Positions 10,301 through 17,718 of a DNA stretch of 60,045 nucleotides are shown here, piece after piece. The DNA is taken from assembly GCA_026710795.1 (NCBI GenBank), contig JAPOQK010000045.1, positions 1-60,045 of the forward strand, written 5' to 3'. Every line of letters starts with the position of its first letter. Within the stretch, counting starts at the first letter, position 1. The position numbers and the translations under genes are program-made. A model generated the notes under the pieces. It was given only the letters and a program-made list of their open reading frames with translations, made no database searches and had not been told where the DNA came from. Source of the stretch: Candidatus Poribacteria bacterium (GTDB lineage Bacteria > Poribacteria > WGA-4E > WGA-3G).

Positions 10301-10547
10301 AAAGCATTAGATTAATTTTATTCACATTTTCTTCAATGGCATCTTCAATCGGCGCGGATACAAGTTTCTCTACCTCTTCTGGAGATGCACCTGGATATAG
10401 TGTTGTTACTGTAGCAGTTTGTAGAGCTATTTCTGGTGTGAGTTCTCTGGGAAGTGTTATCCAAGCATACAATCCAAATATTATAATAAGAATCATGAGC
10501 ATATTAGCAAATACTGGATTGTTCACCGACATTTTTGGAATGGACAT
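7320..10547 (-). CDS. RND-family efflux transporter permease (HAE1/AcrB type)
   Basis: 1,075 aa, the normal size for an inner-membrane proton-driven RND pump. Features in order: an N-terminal membrane anchor (SVNNPVFANMLMILIIIFGL), the porter segment YPGASPEEVEKLV, a TM4 motif GIVVDDAIVVIENTYRHIEAG with the paired aspartates that carry protons, a second porter repeat, and the closing membrane block GIVALAGIVVNDSIVLIDFI. No membrane-fusion protein or outer-membrane channel gene lies next to it, so its partners must be elsewhere. AGGAG lies about 13 nt before the start, a rather long spacing. The short minus-strand C-terminus (EEESASVADREML) is acidic. The substrate is unknown. Confidence 0.93.
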   Translation of the reverse strand: MSIPKMSVNNPVFANMLMILIIIFGLYAWITLPRELTPEIALQTATVTTLYPGASPEEVEKLVSAPIEDAIEENVNKINLMLSTSSEGRSVISVDFDEMSDREFDKEMENLRTAVEGVNDLPEEILEDPKVLELDVASGFPMLTIVVGGSISEPQMRDIAENLKDEILEIKNIASVQIAGLREREIWIEVDPDRLKAYNLPISAVTMALQVGNLNLPAGTMEIGTSEYMVRTMGEFPSPDYIGDTIIRVQPTGTPLRLSDIATISDTYEEPRTLSRIDGTSSISLSVQKKKEGNTISLVAELRELVERRQSDLPEGAVLTPVNDYSVILKERLGILETNAIFGLILVILMLFLFIGWRNALFAALGIPVAFMATFWFMSIAGYTMSGVALFGLILVVGIVVDDAIVVIENTYRHIEAGATPKEAAVRGAEEVGWPVLAASLTTIGAFGPLMFMSGVSGQFMRIVPIMAIIVLVASLFEVFVILPAHVSEWSKARTETGRSKLERLRTRSRGAFSLAILLTGFFTWFLTVFDLIRNRYIRILKLTIRRRYIFVGSVLFIGLIVCVGAFMLLDKELFPGEDFPQFYVKAEMPPSYGIQETTAVIAKLENAAKTLPEDEVAAIVSNIGLHTPTSGLVEGITYGSNFGELIIELVPKQERTRDTDQIIAALRKETTDISGIEELNFVKLQGGPPQGQDVEVKVKGKQFEQLVEIADRLKATLSEIDGVEDIRDDFRIGKSELRIYLKSEKAAIFGMSTFQVAQTVRTAIEGAKATTYREADDAIDVIVKYNEDRLQTIQELNDLLITTPIGSIIPLKDVAIIVEEKGYADIRRFEGERAISVYASVDRTKTSPIQVNQVLMTSFSDIESLYPGYRLDFRGVFDEIRESFGELWKLFIVGVLVIYMILGAQFKSFSQPIIILFAVPFGMIGAMIGLLFSNATLSMVAMFGIVALAGIVVNDSIVLIDFINKYRARGFNRWYAILKGGSIRLRPIILTSLTTIFGLIPMSLGLGGKSPIWTPMANTIIFGLAFATLMTLFVMPSLYAITTDLGNLFRRSSEEESASVADREMLGAAVPADD

Positions 10548-10664
10548 GATGGAAGTATATCTCCTAAGAGTTTGTATATCAATTCTATTTCATAGTCTTG
10601 TGATAATAGTATTACAGTAAGAATTTCAAAACAGTTTCTAAGTCATAAAGTATTAATATTAGAC

Positions 10665-10705
10665 GTAACTAAAGGGTGGATTGTTTAAATCCACCCTTTA
10701 GTTAC
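10665..10705. terminator. perfect 18-bp inverted repeat between LamG and RND genes
   Basis: The arms 10665-10682 and 10688-10705 are perfectly complementary (arm begins GTAACTAAAGGG) around a 5-nt loop. It sits 18 nt past the stop of the minus-strand LamG gene and about 118 nt before the RND gene. No clear U-tract follows on either strand, so it could end transcription weakly, stabilise an mRNA end or act as a processing site. Confidence 0.55.
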
Positions 10706-10722
10706 AATCAAAACTGAGATTA

Positions 10723-11502
10723 TTATTGAGATGATTTAAGTTTTCCCCATGTTGTTGCCAATTTGTTAGAAGGATCAACAGAGGCAACTCCATCGAGTGC
10801 CTCATCTAAACCTTTGTCCATGATTAATTTCAAGTCCTCTTCTGTGAGTACAGATTTAAAGATGGCAACTTCATCAATCATTCCAACGAAGAATGATCCA
10901 CCATTCCACCTACCAATGGTGACGGGATCAGCATTTCCAACTCCTTTACCAGGACGAGTACTTGCGCCAGCACGGACACCGTTAACATAGACAACAAGTT
11001 GGTCACTATTTTTAGCACGTTCATAGGTCGCAGCATAGTGAATCCAAGTATCCTTTGCAGGCACATTTGCAGATGCTCTGGGTTCCCAACCACCAATATG
11101 AACAAAAGTTGACATTTTATTTCCTTCACCAGGTGGATCAATACGTAACAAATATTCATTGTTTTTCGCAATGATTTGTCTCCAATCCCCTATATCAGAT
11201 GCATTAAACCAAGCCATCATAGTATGTTCATCACCCAACTGTAAATCTGCGGTAGAATCTATAGAGACCGAATCTGCTCCACCAAACTCAAGACCGTCAC
11301 CGAATTTACCCGCTTTCCATTTGGCACCAGTTATCTCACCATGGTTTTCTTTACCTGAAGAATCCGTTACGTTATCACCTGCACCTTCATCAAATAACCA
11401 TACACCGACTGCTGTTTCAGGATCTAATGCTACAGAATTTAGAAGAGGCAGTACACATACCATAAAGCATGCTAATCCAAATATTAAAACTAAATTACGC
11501 AT
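10723..11502 (-). CDS. secreted LamG-domain (concanavalin A-like) protein
   Basis: 259 aa. A signal peptide (MRNLVLIFGLACFMVCVLPLL, then VALDPE) is followed by a LamG/concanavalin A-like jelly-roll domain: AVGVWLFDEGAGDNVTDSSG, GKFGDGLEFGG, HTMMAWFNASDIGDWRQIIAKN, TWIHYAATYE, VYVNGVRAG and GMIDEVAIFKSVLTEEDL. These domains bind glycans or proteins outside the cell. The protein ends VDPSNKLATTWGKLKSSQ, a tail shared with three other secreted proteins in this window. The AAGGAG site before the ATG supports the start. The specific ligand is unknown. Confidence 0.88.
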   Translation of the reverse strand: MRNLVLIFGLACFMVCVLPLLNSVALDPETAVGVWLFDEGAGDNVTDSSGKENHGEITGAKWKAGKFGDGLEFGGADSVSIDSTADLQLGDEHTMMAWFNASDIGDWRQIIAKNNEYLLRIDPPGEGNKMSTFVHIGGWEPRASANVPAKDTWIHYAATYERAKNSDQLVVYVNGVRAGASTRPGKGVGNADPVTIGRWNGGSFFVGMIDEVAIFKSVLTEEDLKLIMDKGLDEALDGVASVDPSNKLATTWGKLKSSQ

Positions 11503-11929
11503 CTTATCTCCTTCAAATTGAATGTAATCCTAATTGATCTGAGTTGTAATTTGACTACAATTTCAACATATTACTCATAGCAAAACTACGGTTTCTTTAG
11601 TATAACATCTAACAATAAAATATTCAAAATAATTCTACAAAACACAGACTATTTCGTTATCAATTCTATGCCTTCATCGCGTCTGAAAAATATACGTAGG
11701 TCGGAGCAAGCATAGCGACCTCCGACACATATCATTTCATTGGAGTTCACATGCCAGAGATCGCTACGCTCACTTCGACCTTCAAGAGACTCCAACACTA
11801 AATTGACACCTATGTCCTGAAACAAAATTAACCTGACCTTTGTGTTATAGAATTGCAACATCTTTGCTTTTATGCTAATATATATCCATAACAATAGTGT
11901 TCTAGTACATACCTATGGAGTTCTGAAGT
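11503..11929. other. 427-bp divergent intergenic region
   Basis: It separates the minus-strand LamG gene from the plus-strand gene at 11930 and must hold both promoters. No convincing -35/-10 pair was picked out by eye. It contains the imperfect palindrome at 11698-11781 and no plausible gene. Confidence 0.5.
11698..11781. repeat. imperfect long inverted repeat (GGTCGGAG-type element)
   Basis: The left arm 11698-11722 (starting AGGTCGGAGCAAGC) and the right arm 11757-11781 (ending CACTTCGACCT) match at 20 of 25 positions as inverted repeats, separated by 34 bp. All five mismatches are transitions, which would leave G-U pairs in one strand's RNA. It is locally GC-rich against an AT-rich background and looks like a mobile palindromic intergenic element. 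No second copy was found in this window. Confidence 0.6.
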
Positions 11930-12874
11930 ATGACGCAACAATTGCAAGCCAAACAGATTACCATTGATGATACAATTGATTCTATCGAGGCATGCTATCA
12001 AAATGGATGGACAGATGGACTTCCTGTTGTACCACCAACACCCGACCGTGTTGAAAAAATGCTGCGTGGTACAGAAAGATCTCCACAAGAATTGATTACA
12101 TCAGTCCCGCCTAAATGGGGAAAGGCAACTATTGAAAAAATCGCAATTAATGCTGTGATGGCAGGTTGTCTACCGGAATATCTACCAGTTATTCTTGCTG
12201 CTGTAGAGGCGATGGCAGCAGAAAAGTTTAATCTTCACGGTGTTCAAGTGACAACATCACATGTTTCTCCAATGATAATTGTAAATGGACCTATACGCCA
12301 AGAACTGGATATAAACGACGGCTTCAATGTATTTGGACAGGGATGGCGTGCAAACGCAACTATCGGAAGAGCCATCAGACTGATATGTACAAACATTGGT
12401 GGGGCATTACCTGGAGAATTAGACCGTGCTGCATTCGGACATATTGGTAAATTTACGTGTTGCATTGCTGAGAATGAGGAAGATTCACCTTGGGATCCAT
12501 TACACGTTGAACGCGGGTTTCTATCAAAGGACAGTGCTGTGACAATTTTCGCAGGTGCAGGTCCACAAAGCATCAACGATCATGGAAGTAACACAGCAGA
12601 AGGAATCCTAAATACAATCTGTCAAAATATTTCATCACCCGGAAATAGTAGTGGAGAGACACTCATTGTAATTGGAGTTGAACACGCAAAGACAATATCT
12701 GAAGATGGATTTAGCAAATCTGATGTGCGAAACTTTATTGTAAGAACAACGGAGAGATTTTCTCAAGAAGATTTACTTCTGATGGTTGCAGGAGGACCTG
12801 CTGGCAGATGGAGTATGCTTGTACAGGGTTGGGGTTCTCCATCATCACGTGCTGTTACTAACGCATTGAAATAA
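11930..12874 (+). CDS. conserved protein of unknown function (DGLPVVPPT motif family)
   Basis: 314 aa, no signal peptide or membrane segment. The most distinctive block is CYQNGWTDGLPVVPPTPDRVEKML near residues 23-46. It is followed by ITSVPPKWGKATIEKIAINAVMAGC, TSHVSPMIIVNGPI, FGQGWRANATIGRAIRL and VMIVGGGP-like glycine-rich ends (LLLMVAGGPAGRW). I recognise the DGLPV-PPT pattern from conserved hypothetical proteins, but I know no established function. From memory such genes are often beside UGSC-motif proteins, and no partner of that type is seen here. GGAG lies about 9 nt before the ATG. The next gene downstream (PhyH-HEAT) is 68 bp away, so they may be co-transcribed. Confidence 0.8.
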   Translation: MTQQLQAKQITIDDTIDSIEACYQNGWTDGLPVVPPTPDRVEKMLRGTERSPQELITSVPPKWGKATIEKIAINAVMAGCLPEYLPVILAAVEAMAAEKFNLHGVQVTTSHVSPMIIVNGPIRQELDINDGFNVFGQGWRANATIGRAIRLICTNIGGALPGELDRAAFGHIGKFTCCIAENEEDSPWDPLHVERGFLSKDSAVTIFAGAGPQSINDHGSNTAEGILNTICQNISSPGNSSGETLIVIGVEHAKTISEDGFSKSDVRNFIVRTTERFSQEDLLLMVAGGPAGRWSMLVQGWGSPSSRAVTNALK

Positions 12875-12942
12875 TAGTGTAAGTATATTTTCAATATATG
12901 AACAATTTATAACAAGATATTGTAACACAGGAGGAAGATATA

Positions 12943-14349
12943 ATGAATAATCAGCCTATTCAACTTACCGATGATCAGATGCGAGATTTCATCATCAATG
13001 GGTATATTAAGGTGAAAACCGACTTCCCACCAAGTTTTCATGAACATATTTACCAACAAGTCGATGCCATGTTTGAGCAGACAGGTAACTGGGGTAACAA
13101 TGTACTCCCACTAATTCCTGAAATCCAGCAAGTATTTGATCATCCAGTGGTGCATGGTGCAATGCAAGGTGTGCTTGGGTCAAACTATATGATGCACCCT
13201 CACCGATACTGCCATTACAATCCACAAGGAAGTGGTGGTCAAGGTTTTCATAAGGATACTTATGAAGGGGACGAACAGATTCGACGACACAAGTGTCGTT
13301 GGACAATGGGATTCTATTATCCTCAGGATGTGACGGACGACATGGGACCTACAGCAGTACTGCCGGGTTCCCAATATTACGAAACACATGATAGTGCACA
13401 TGCACAGCCAGATACCTCTCTTTGTGGTGAAGCAGGAACTGTAGCTATCGTTCACTATGACCTATGGCATCGTGCTACTCCGAACGAGAGTGATAAGAAA
13501 CGGTATATGTTAAAGTTCTTATTCTCTCGGCTTGATGAACCGATAACCCCTGATTGGCAAAGTGAAACTGCCGACTGGCATTCTGTTACTAATGGATCAG
13601 AATTGGAACATCCAGAATTATGGGAAACACAGTGGGATTGGTATTACGGAAAACAGAACGGAACTGCAAACGGTGTCTCGACTGCTGAGGTGGATAGTCT
13701 TCTCAATACACTGCAACATGAAGATGAGAAACTTAGATTAAATGCATCATACCGATTGGGAAGAGTTGGTGCAGCGGCTGTTCCAACATTAAACAAGATA
13801 TTACAAGACGCACCCGAATCTATCCGCAACTACGTAGGAAATGCCTTAAGTATCATTGGACAATCTGCTGTCTCAACACTCATTGATGGATTGAAGAATA
13901 CAGATGAATCTATTCGGACAACTGCAGCTTATGCTTTGGCAGATATAGGAAAACCCGCACAGGAAGCAATGCCAGCATTAACACATGCAGTGAAAGACGA
14001 GTCACCTTTGGTGCGCCGACATGCTATTGAAGGATTAGGAATCATTGGACAACAGAATTTAGAGGAAACTGATTTTAGCGAAACGGTAAATGTATTGATT
14101 GACTCCATGAGCGACGAACATTATTGGGTTCGTTATAACGCAACACGTACATTAGCGAAATTTGGTGCTATCTCTGAACCTGCAATCCCAATCTTAACAG
14201 AACAATTGGATGATGAGAACAGATACGTGCGATTTAATGCTGCGTTAGCACTAAAGGAAATTGATACACAAGAATCCAGAGATGTGTTATTCAACCATCT
14301 ATTTTCAACAAGATGGTGTGCATTAACTACACGAGAAACTCCGTTTTAA
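12943..14349 (+). CDS. phytanoyl-CoA dioxygenase-like protein fused to HEAT repeats
   Basis: 468 aa. Residues 1 to about 220 form a PhyH-type Fe(II)/2-oxoglutarate oxygenase. The iron triad is H103-x-D105 in GFHKDTYEG and H176 in HYDLWHRATPNE, with R187 a candidate for the 2-oxoglutarate carboxylate. From about 240 to 455 there are PBS-lyase/HEAT-type helical repeats (LRLNASYRLGRVGAAAVPTL, IRTTAAYALADIGKPAQEAM, VRRHAIEGLGIIG, VRYNATRTLAKFG, VRFNAALALKEID). The HEAT array is usually a protein-binding scaffold. The protein ends RWCALTTRETPF, which looks like a genuine conserved tail and not a frameshift. An AGGAGG site precedes the ATG. The substrate is unknown. Confidence 0.9.
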   Translation: MNNQPIQLTDDQMRDFIINGYIKVKTDFPPSFHEHIYQQVDAMFEQTGNWGNNVLPLIPEIQQVFDHPVVHGAMQGVLGSNYMMHPHRYCHYNPQGSGGQGFHKDTYEGDEQIRRHKCRWTMGFYYPQDVTDDMGPTAVLPGSQYYETHDSAHAQPDTSLCGEAGTVAIVHYDLWHRATPNESDKKRYMLKFLFSRLDEPITPDWQSETADWHSVTNGSELEHPELWETQWDWYYGKQNGTANGVSTAEVDSLLNTLQHEDEKLRLNASYRLGRVGAAAVPTLNKILQDAPESIRNYVGNALSIIGQSAVSTLIDGLKNTDESIRTTAAYALADIGKPAQEAMPALTHAVKDESPLVRRHAIEGLGIIGQQNLEETDFSETVNVLIDSMSDEHYWVRYNATRTLAKFGAISEPAIPILTEQLDDENRYVRFNAALALKEIDTQESRDVLFNHLFSTRWCALTTRETPF

Positions 14350-14531
14350 CTGCCATCAAATATCTATCCGATGATGTTTCTATTTTATCAGTAAAGTACG
14401 ATCCTTTATCCTTATACCGTCAATGTTTTAGTTTGGTAATGCTTATTCAGCACGCATATATGGTGTTGAAATTACGCTGTCCTCAGAACACGACGATTGA
14501 AAGGTTCCAGTATTAGTAGGAGAAATATACA

Positions 14532-15119
14532 ATGGACATCTTGCATAGCATTCAAAATGCACTTTTGGATGCGCAAGACACACTGAATCAGTTTATCAAG
14601 AACCCTAACAATAGCAGAATCATTGCAGAAACTGCCACCTTAATAAAGGAGGTAATTGAAAATAAAGGAAAAATATTTACCTGTGGCAACGGTGGAAGTT
14701 TGTGTGATGCAGTCCACTTTGCAGAAGAATGCACCGGTAAGTTTAGAGACAATCGGCAACCACTCCCGGTCATCGCACTCAGCGATGCAGGGCACATCAC
14801 ATGCACAGCAAACGACTTTGGATTTGAAGAGATATTTTCACGTCCCATACTGGCACTTGGACATCCAGGAGATCTGCTAATAGCCATTTCCACAAGCGGT
14901 AATTCCGAGAACATAGTTCGTGCCGCAGAGGCAGCAAAATCAAAGCAGATGCATGTATTCGGCTTACTTGGTAGAGATGGTGGGAATCTTATACGCAGTT
15001 GTGACAGTTACCTAATTGCACCAGGGAATACTGCAGACCGGATACAGGAAATTCATATTAAGGTCATACACATCCTTATTGAGCAGATAGAACGTATTTT
15101 ATTTCCTGAAAATTATTGA
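14532..15119 (+). CDS. gmhA: phosphoheptose isomerase (SIS domain)
   Basis: 195 aa, close to the usual GmhA length of about 190-195. GmhA converts sedoheptulose 7-phosphate to D-glycero-D-manno-heptose 7-phosphate for LPS core or heptosylated glycans. Seen in the sequence: CGNGGSLCDAVHFAEECTGKF (the substrate-binding GNGGS and the zinc/catalytic region), LPVIALSDAGHITCTANDFGFEEIFSRP, the SIS motif AISTSGNSENIVRAAEAAK, and the C-terminal QEIHIKVIHILIEQIE with the metal-binding His. GGAG is positioned before the ATG. Other heptose genes are not nearby. A heptose role is the best match, though related SIS isomerases exist. Confidence 0.88.
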   Translation: MDILHSIQNALLDAQDTLNQFIKNPNNSRIIAETATLIKEVIENKGKIFTCGNGGSLCDAVHFAEECTGKFRDNRQPLPVIALSDAGHITCTANDFGFEEIFSRPILALGHPGDLLIAISTSGNSENIVRAAEAAKSKQMHVFGLLGRDGGNLIRSCDSYLIAPGNTADRIQEIHIKVIHILIEQIERILFPENY

Positions 15120-15200
15120 CAATACCACTGCCATACAATTTCACAAATCGCAATTATTGTTGGGTTTCCAAACTTACCCACTAATAGCTGTTATATTAGT

Positions 15201-15226
15201 ATAACTCTAAAAAGTTTTAGAGTTAT
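15201..15226. terminator. perfect 12-bp stem-loop after gmhA
   Basis: The arms ATAACTCTAAAA (15201-15212) and its exact complement (15215-15226) enclose two bases. It lies 81 bp past the gmhA stop. No long U-tract follows, so its role as a terminator is uncertain. Confidence 0.45.
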
Positions 15227-15508
15227 TCCTGACATATTTTGTCATATATAAGCCATAAAACCTGTGCTGATAAGGGTTCGAAGTCTTATGCCAAAATTGA
15301 CAAATTTAGGATTGACTCTAAAAACTCTAAAGTTTGACATTTAAATACTTCCCAATTGTCTCCATTTTACAGTAAATAGTTTCTTAAACAAACTATGTCT
15401 ACCAAGGACAATCTTGTTGTCCAACCGACCTTCCTTCCTACTTTTAATAACTTTTCGTCGTTTTGAAATACGACAATCGGATATCCGGGATATGTTTCCA
15501 GAGAATCG

Positions 15509-15537
15509 TTGACATATTTTGACTCTTCTGATATGAT
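15509..15537 (+). promoter_or_regulatory. sigma-70-type promoter upstream of the symporter genes
   Basis: TTGACA at 15509-15514, a 17-bp spacer and TATGAT at 15532-15537. This is a near-consensus housekeeping promoter. It points at the DUF4212/symporter operon, leaving a leader of roughly 185 nt that contains the 66-bp palindrome. Confidence 0.55.
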
Positions 15538-15599
15538 TGAGCATCAAGGAAACATCTCATGCATCTATGGTAAACATTGAAATTAAAGAGACACATTTC

Positions 15600-15665
15600 T
15601 GTAGGAGCAATCTCCGAATCGCGACAAAACTCACTGACAGTCGGGAATCGGAGTTCCCTCCTACA
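15600..15665 (-). repeat. 66-bp palindromic repeat, copy 1
   Basis: The element starts TGTAGGAG and ends CTCCTACA. Its outer 21 bp on each side are imperfect inverted repeats. Read on the minus strand it matches the copy at 59318-59383 in 61 of 66 positions. It lies between the candidate promoter and the gene at 15730. The size and palindromic ends suit a REP/MITE-like element. Confidence 0.72.
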
Positions 15666-15729
15666 ACTCAAAATGTCCTGTTAATTCTAAAGTTCACTAT
15701 AAACAGTAAATAACTTAAGGTGGAAACTA

Positions 15730-16008
15730 TTGGCTACATCAGATAAAAACCGTGCTTATTGGCGGAAAAACTTACAATATCTTGCTATCCTTCTTGGGAT
15801 TTGGTTTACTACATCATGTCTCTGCTCAATTGTTTTTGTTGATCAACTTGACAAAATACAAATAGGTGGAATTGGACTCGGCTTCTTTTTTGCACAGCAA
15901 GGTTCTATATGGATTTTTGTTGTGCTGATTTTTGTCTATGCGTGGTTGATGAACCGTTTAGAAAAGAAATACAAGGATAACCGAGAGGATGCTGAGGAGT
16001 CTGAATAA
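15730..16008 (+). CDS. DUF4212 small subunit of a sodium:solute symporter
   Basis: 92 aa with two membrane helices (about 15-35 and 50-75) and a charged C-terminus. It has the family start YWRKNLQYLAILLGIWF and the block GIGLGFFFAQQGSIWIFVVLIFVYAWLMNRLEKKY, typical of DUF4212. Such proteins sit directly before VC_2705-type sodium:solute symporters and are thought to be an accessory subunit, as is the case here: the symporter begins 2 bp after this stop. The start is TTG at 15730, chosen because AAGGTGG lies 7 nt upstream (15717-15723) and no better ATG exists. Confidence 0.9.
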   Translation: MATSDKNRAYWRKNLQYLAILLGIWFTTSCLCSIVFVDQLDKIQIGGIGLGFFFAQQGSIWIFVVLIFVYAWLMNRLEKKYKDNREDAEESE

Positions 16009-16010
16009 AC

Positions 16011-17702
16011 ATGAGTGTACAGACATGGACCTTCATAATGGTAGGTCTCTCCTTCGCGTTGTATATTGGAGTTGCAATTTGGTCAAAAGCACGTTCCACA
16101 GGGGACTTCTATGTAGCTGGTAGTAATGTCCATCCAATTGTAAATGGTATGGCAACTGCTGCGGATTGGATGAGTGCTGCTTCATTCCTTTCTATGGCAG
16201 GTCTTATCTCATTTATGGGACGTGACGGTTCGGTATATTTACTCGGTTGGACTGGTGGTTATGTGCTGCTGGCACTCCTATTGGCACCATACCTTAGAAA
16301 ATTCGGGAAATACACTGTTCCTGACTTTGTTGGGGACCGATACTATTCGCAGTTAGCACGAATAGTTGCTGTTGTTTGTGCTGTATTTGTCTCTTTTACC
16401 TATGTTTCTGGACAGATGCAAGGCGTCGGCATCGTCCTATCGCGATTTCTGAATGTCAATGTTACTCTTGGTGTAATCATCGGAATAGGGATTGTATTCT
16501 TCTACGCTGTACTCGGTGGTATGAAAGGCATTACCTATACTCAGGTTGCACAATACTGCGTCCTGATTTTCGCCTATATGGTGCCTGCAATTTTCATCTC
16601 TATTTTAATCACCGGTAATCCTATTCCACAGTTAGGATTGGGTGCAACAGACGAATCAGGTGTTTACCTATTAGAACGGCTCAACGGATTGAACGAAGCA
16701 CTCGGTTTTGACCGATATACTGATGGACAGAAATCTACATTTGATCTCTTCTGCTTTACGGCAGCATTGATGTTGGGAACAGCTGGACTCCCACATGTTA
16801 TTATCAGATTCTACACAGTACGTAAAGCATCAGAAGCACGTGCTTCTGCAGGATGGGCATTACTATTCATCGCTCTGCTCTATACGACTGCACCTGCAGT
16901 TGCAATTTTCGCAAGAACAAACCTGCTTGAGACTGTAACTTATAAACAGGACGGAGAATTACAAGATATCAGATATGATGATGTACCAGAATGGTTTATT
17001 AATTGGGAAGATACAAAACTAATTACATTTATTGATCTAAATGAAGATGGCAAAATTCAGTACCGTGGTGCAAAATCAGATGAGACAAATGAACTTACTA
17101 TCAACAAAGACATCATGGTATTGGCGAACCCTGAAATTGCCAAACTTCCGAATTGGATAACAGCGTTAGTTGCTGCTGGTGGATTAGCGGCAGCATTGTC
17201 GACTGCTGCCGGCTTACTATTAGTTATTTCAACAGCAGTTGCACACGATCTATTAAAAGGATGTATAGCACCACAACTCACAGAGAAACAGGAATTAGCA
17301 GCGGCACGAATTGCTGCGGGGGTAGCAGTCTGTATCGCAGGATATTTCGGTATAAACCCACCAGGATTTGTAGGGGAAGTTGTGGCATTTGCATTCGGTC
17401 TTGCAGCAAGTTCGTTCTTCCCAGCAATCGTTATGGGTATTTTCACTAAACGGATGAACAAAGCAGGGGCAGTAGCAGGTATGATTGCTGGTATTACATT
17501 TACTGCTGCGTATATTATCTTTTTCAAATTCATCAAGTCAGATCTTGACACACCAGAATTTTGGTTATGGGGTATATCCCCAGAAGGAATAGGAACTCTC
17601 GGCATGGTATTGAATTTTATTGTCGCTACAATCGTATCCGCCTTTACGGCACAACCACCTGCGGACGTACAAGCAATGGTCGAAGAAATTCGAGTTCCAT
17701 AG
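16011..17702 (+). CDS. sodium:solute symporter, VC_2705-like subfamily
   Basis: 563 aa polytopic inner-membrane protein of the SSS family, with about 13 hydrophobic helices. Family blocks include YIGVAIWSKARSTGDFYVAGSNVHPIVNGMATAADWMSAASFLSMAGL near the N-terminus, GQMQGVGIVLSRFL, GGMKGITYTQVAQY and the C-terminal AALSTAAGLLLVISTAVAHDLLKG. With the preceding DUF4212 protein it likely imports an organic acid with Na+. A polar loop at about 340-350 reads FIDLNEDGKIQ, an EF-hand-like D-x-N-x-D-G-x-I pattern that suggests metal binding. A ribosome site AGGAG lies inside the end of the upstream gene, consistent with coupling. Confidence 0.93.
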   Translation: MSVQTWTFIMVGLSFALYIGVAIWSKARSTGDFYVAGSNVHPIVNGMATAADWMSAASFLSMAGLISFMGRDGSVYLLGWTGGYVLLALLLAPYLRKFGKYTVPDFVGDRYYSQLARIVAVVCAVFVSFTYVSGQMQGVGIVLSRFLNVNVTLGVIIGIGIVFFYAVLGGMKGITYTQVAQYCVLIFAYMVPAIFISILITGNPIPQLGLGATDESGVYLLERLNGLNEALGFDRYTDGQKSTFDLFCFTAALMLGTAGLPHVIIRFYTVRKASEARASAGWALLFIALLYTTAPAVAIFARTNLLETVTYKQDGELQDIRYDDVPEWFINWEDTKLITFIDLNEDGKIQYRGAKSDETNELTINKDIMVLANPEIAKLPNWITALVAAGGLAAALSTAAGLLLVISTAVAHDLLKGCIAPQLTEKQELAAARIAAGVAVCIAGYFGINPPGFVGEVVAFAFGLAASSFFPAIVMGIFTKRMNKAGAVAGMIAGITFTAAYIIFFKFIKSDLDTPEFWLWGISPEGIGTLGMVLNFIVATIVSAFTAQPPADVQAMVEEIRVP

Positions 17703-17718
17703 AAAAGGAGAAAATCTG

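Larger units (their letters stand above)
15120..15729. other. 610-bp intergenic region with hairpins, promoter and repeat
   Basis: No gene is apparent. From left to right it holds a perfect 12-bp stem-loop, further short inverted and direct repeats built on ACTCTAAAA near 15310-15335, a near-consensus promoter and the 66-bp palindromic repeat, before the TTG-start symporter subunit gene. The segment may contain a small RNA or a long 5' leader of the symporter operon. Confidence 0.5.

Noticed and set aside
14290..14349. Frameshift at the end of the PhyH-HEAT gene
   Set aside because: The ending is a plausible conserved tail and no other frame continues HEAT-like sequence downstream.
15260..15295. 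tRNA-like T-loop sequence GGGTTCGAAG
   Set aside because: No matching acceptor, D or anticodon arms and no CCA; the stretch does not fold as a tRNA by eye.
17057..17605. Long minus-strand open frame of 182 codons
   Set aside because: It is antisense to the conserved symporter and has a biased, low-quality composition typical of a shadow frame.
17620..17718. Longer start for the DUF3352-like gene
   Set aside because: It overlaps the symporter in another frame and would bury the signal peptide; the ATG at 17719 has AAAAGGAG.
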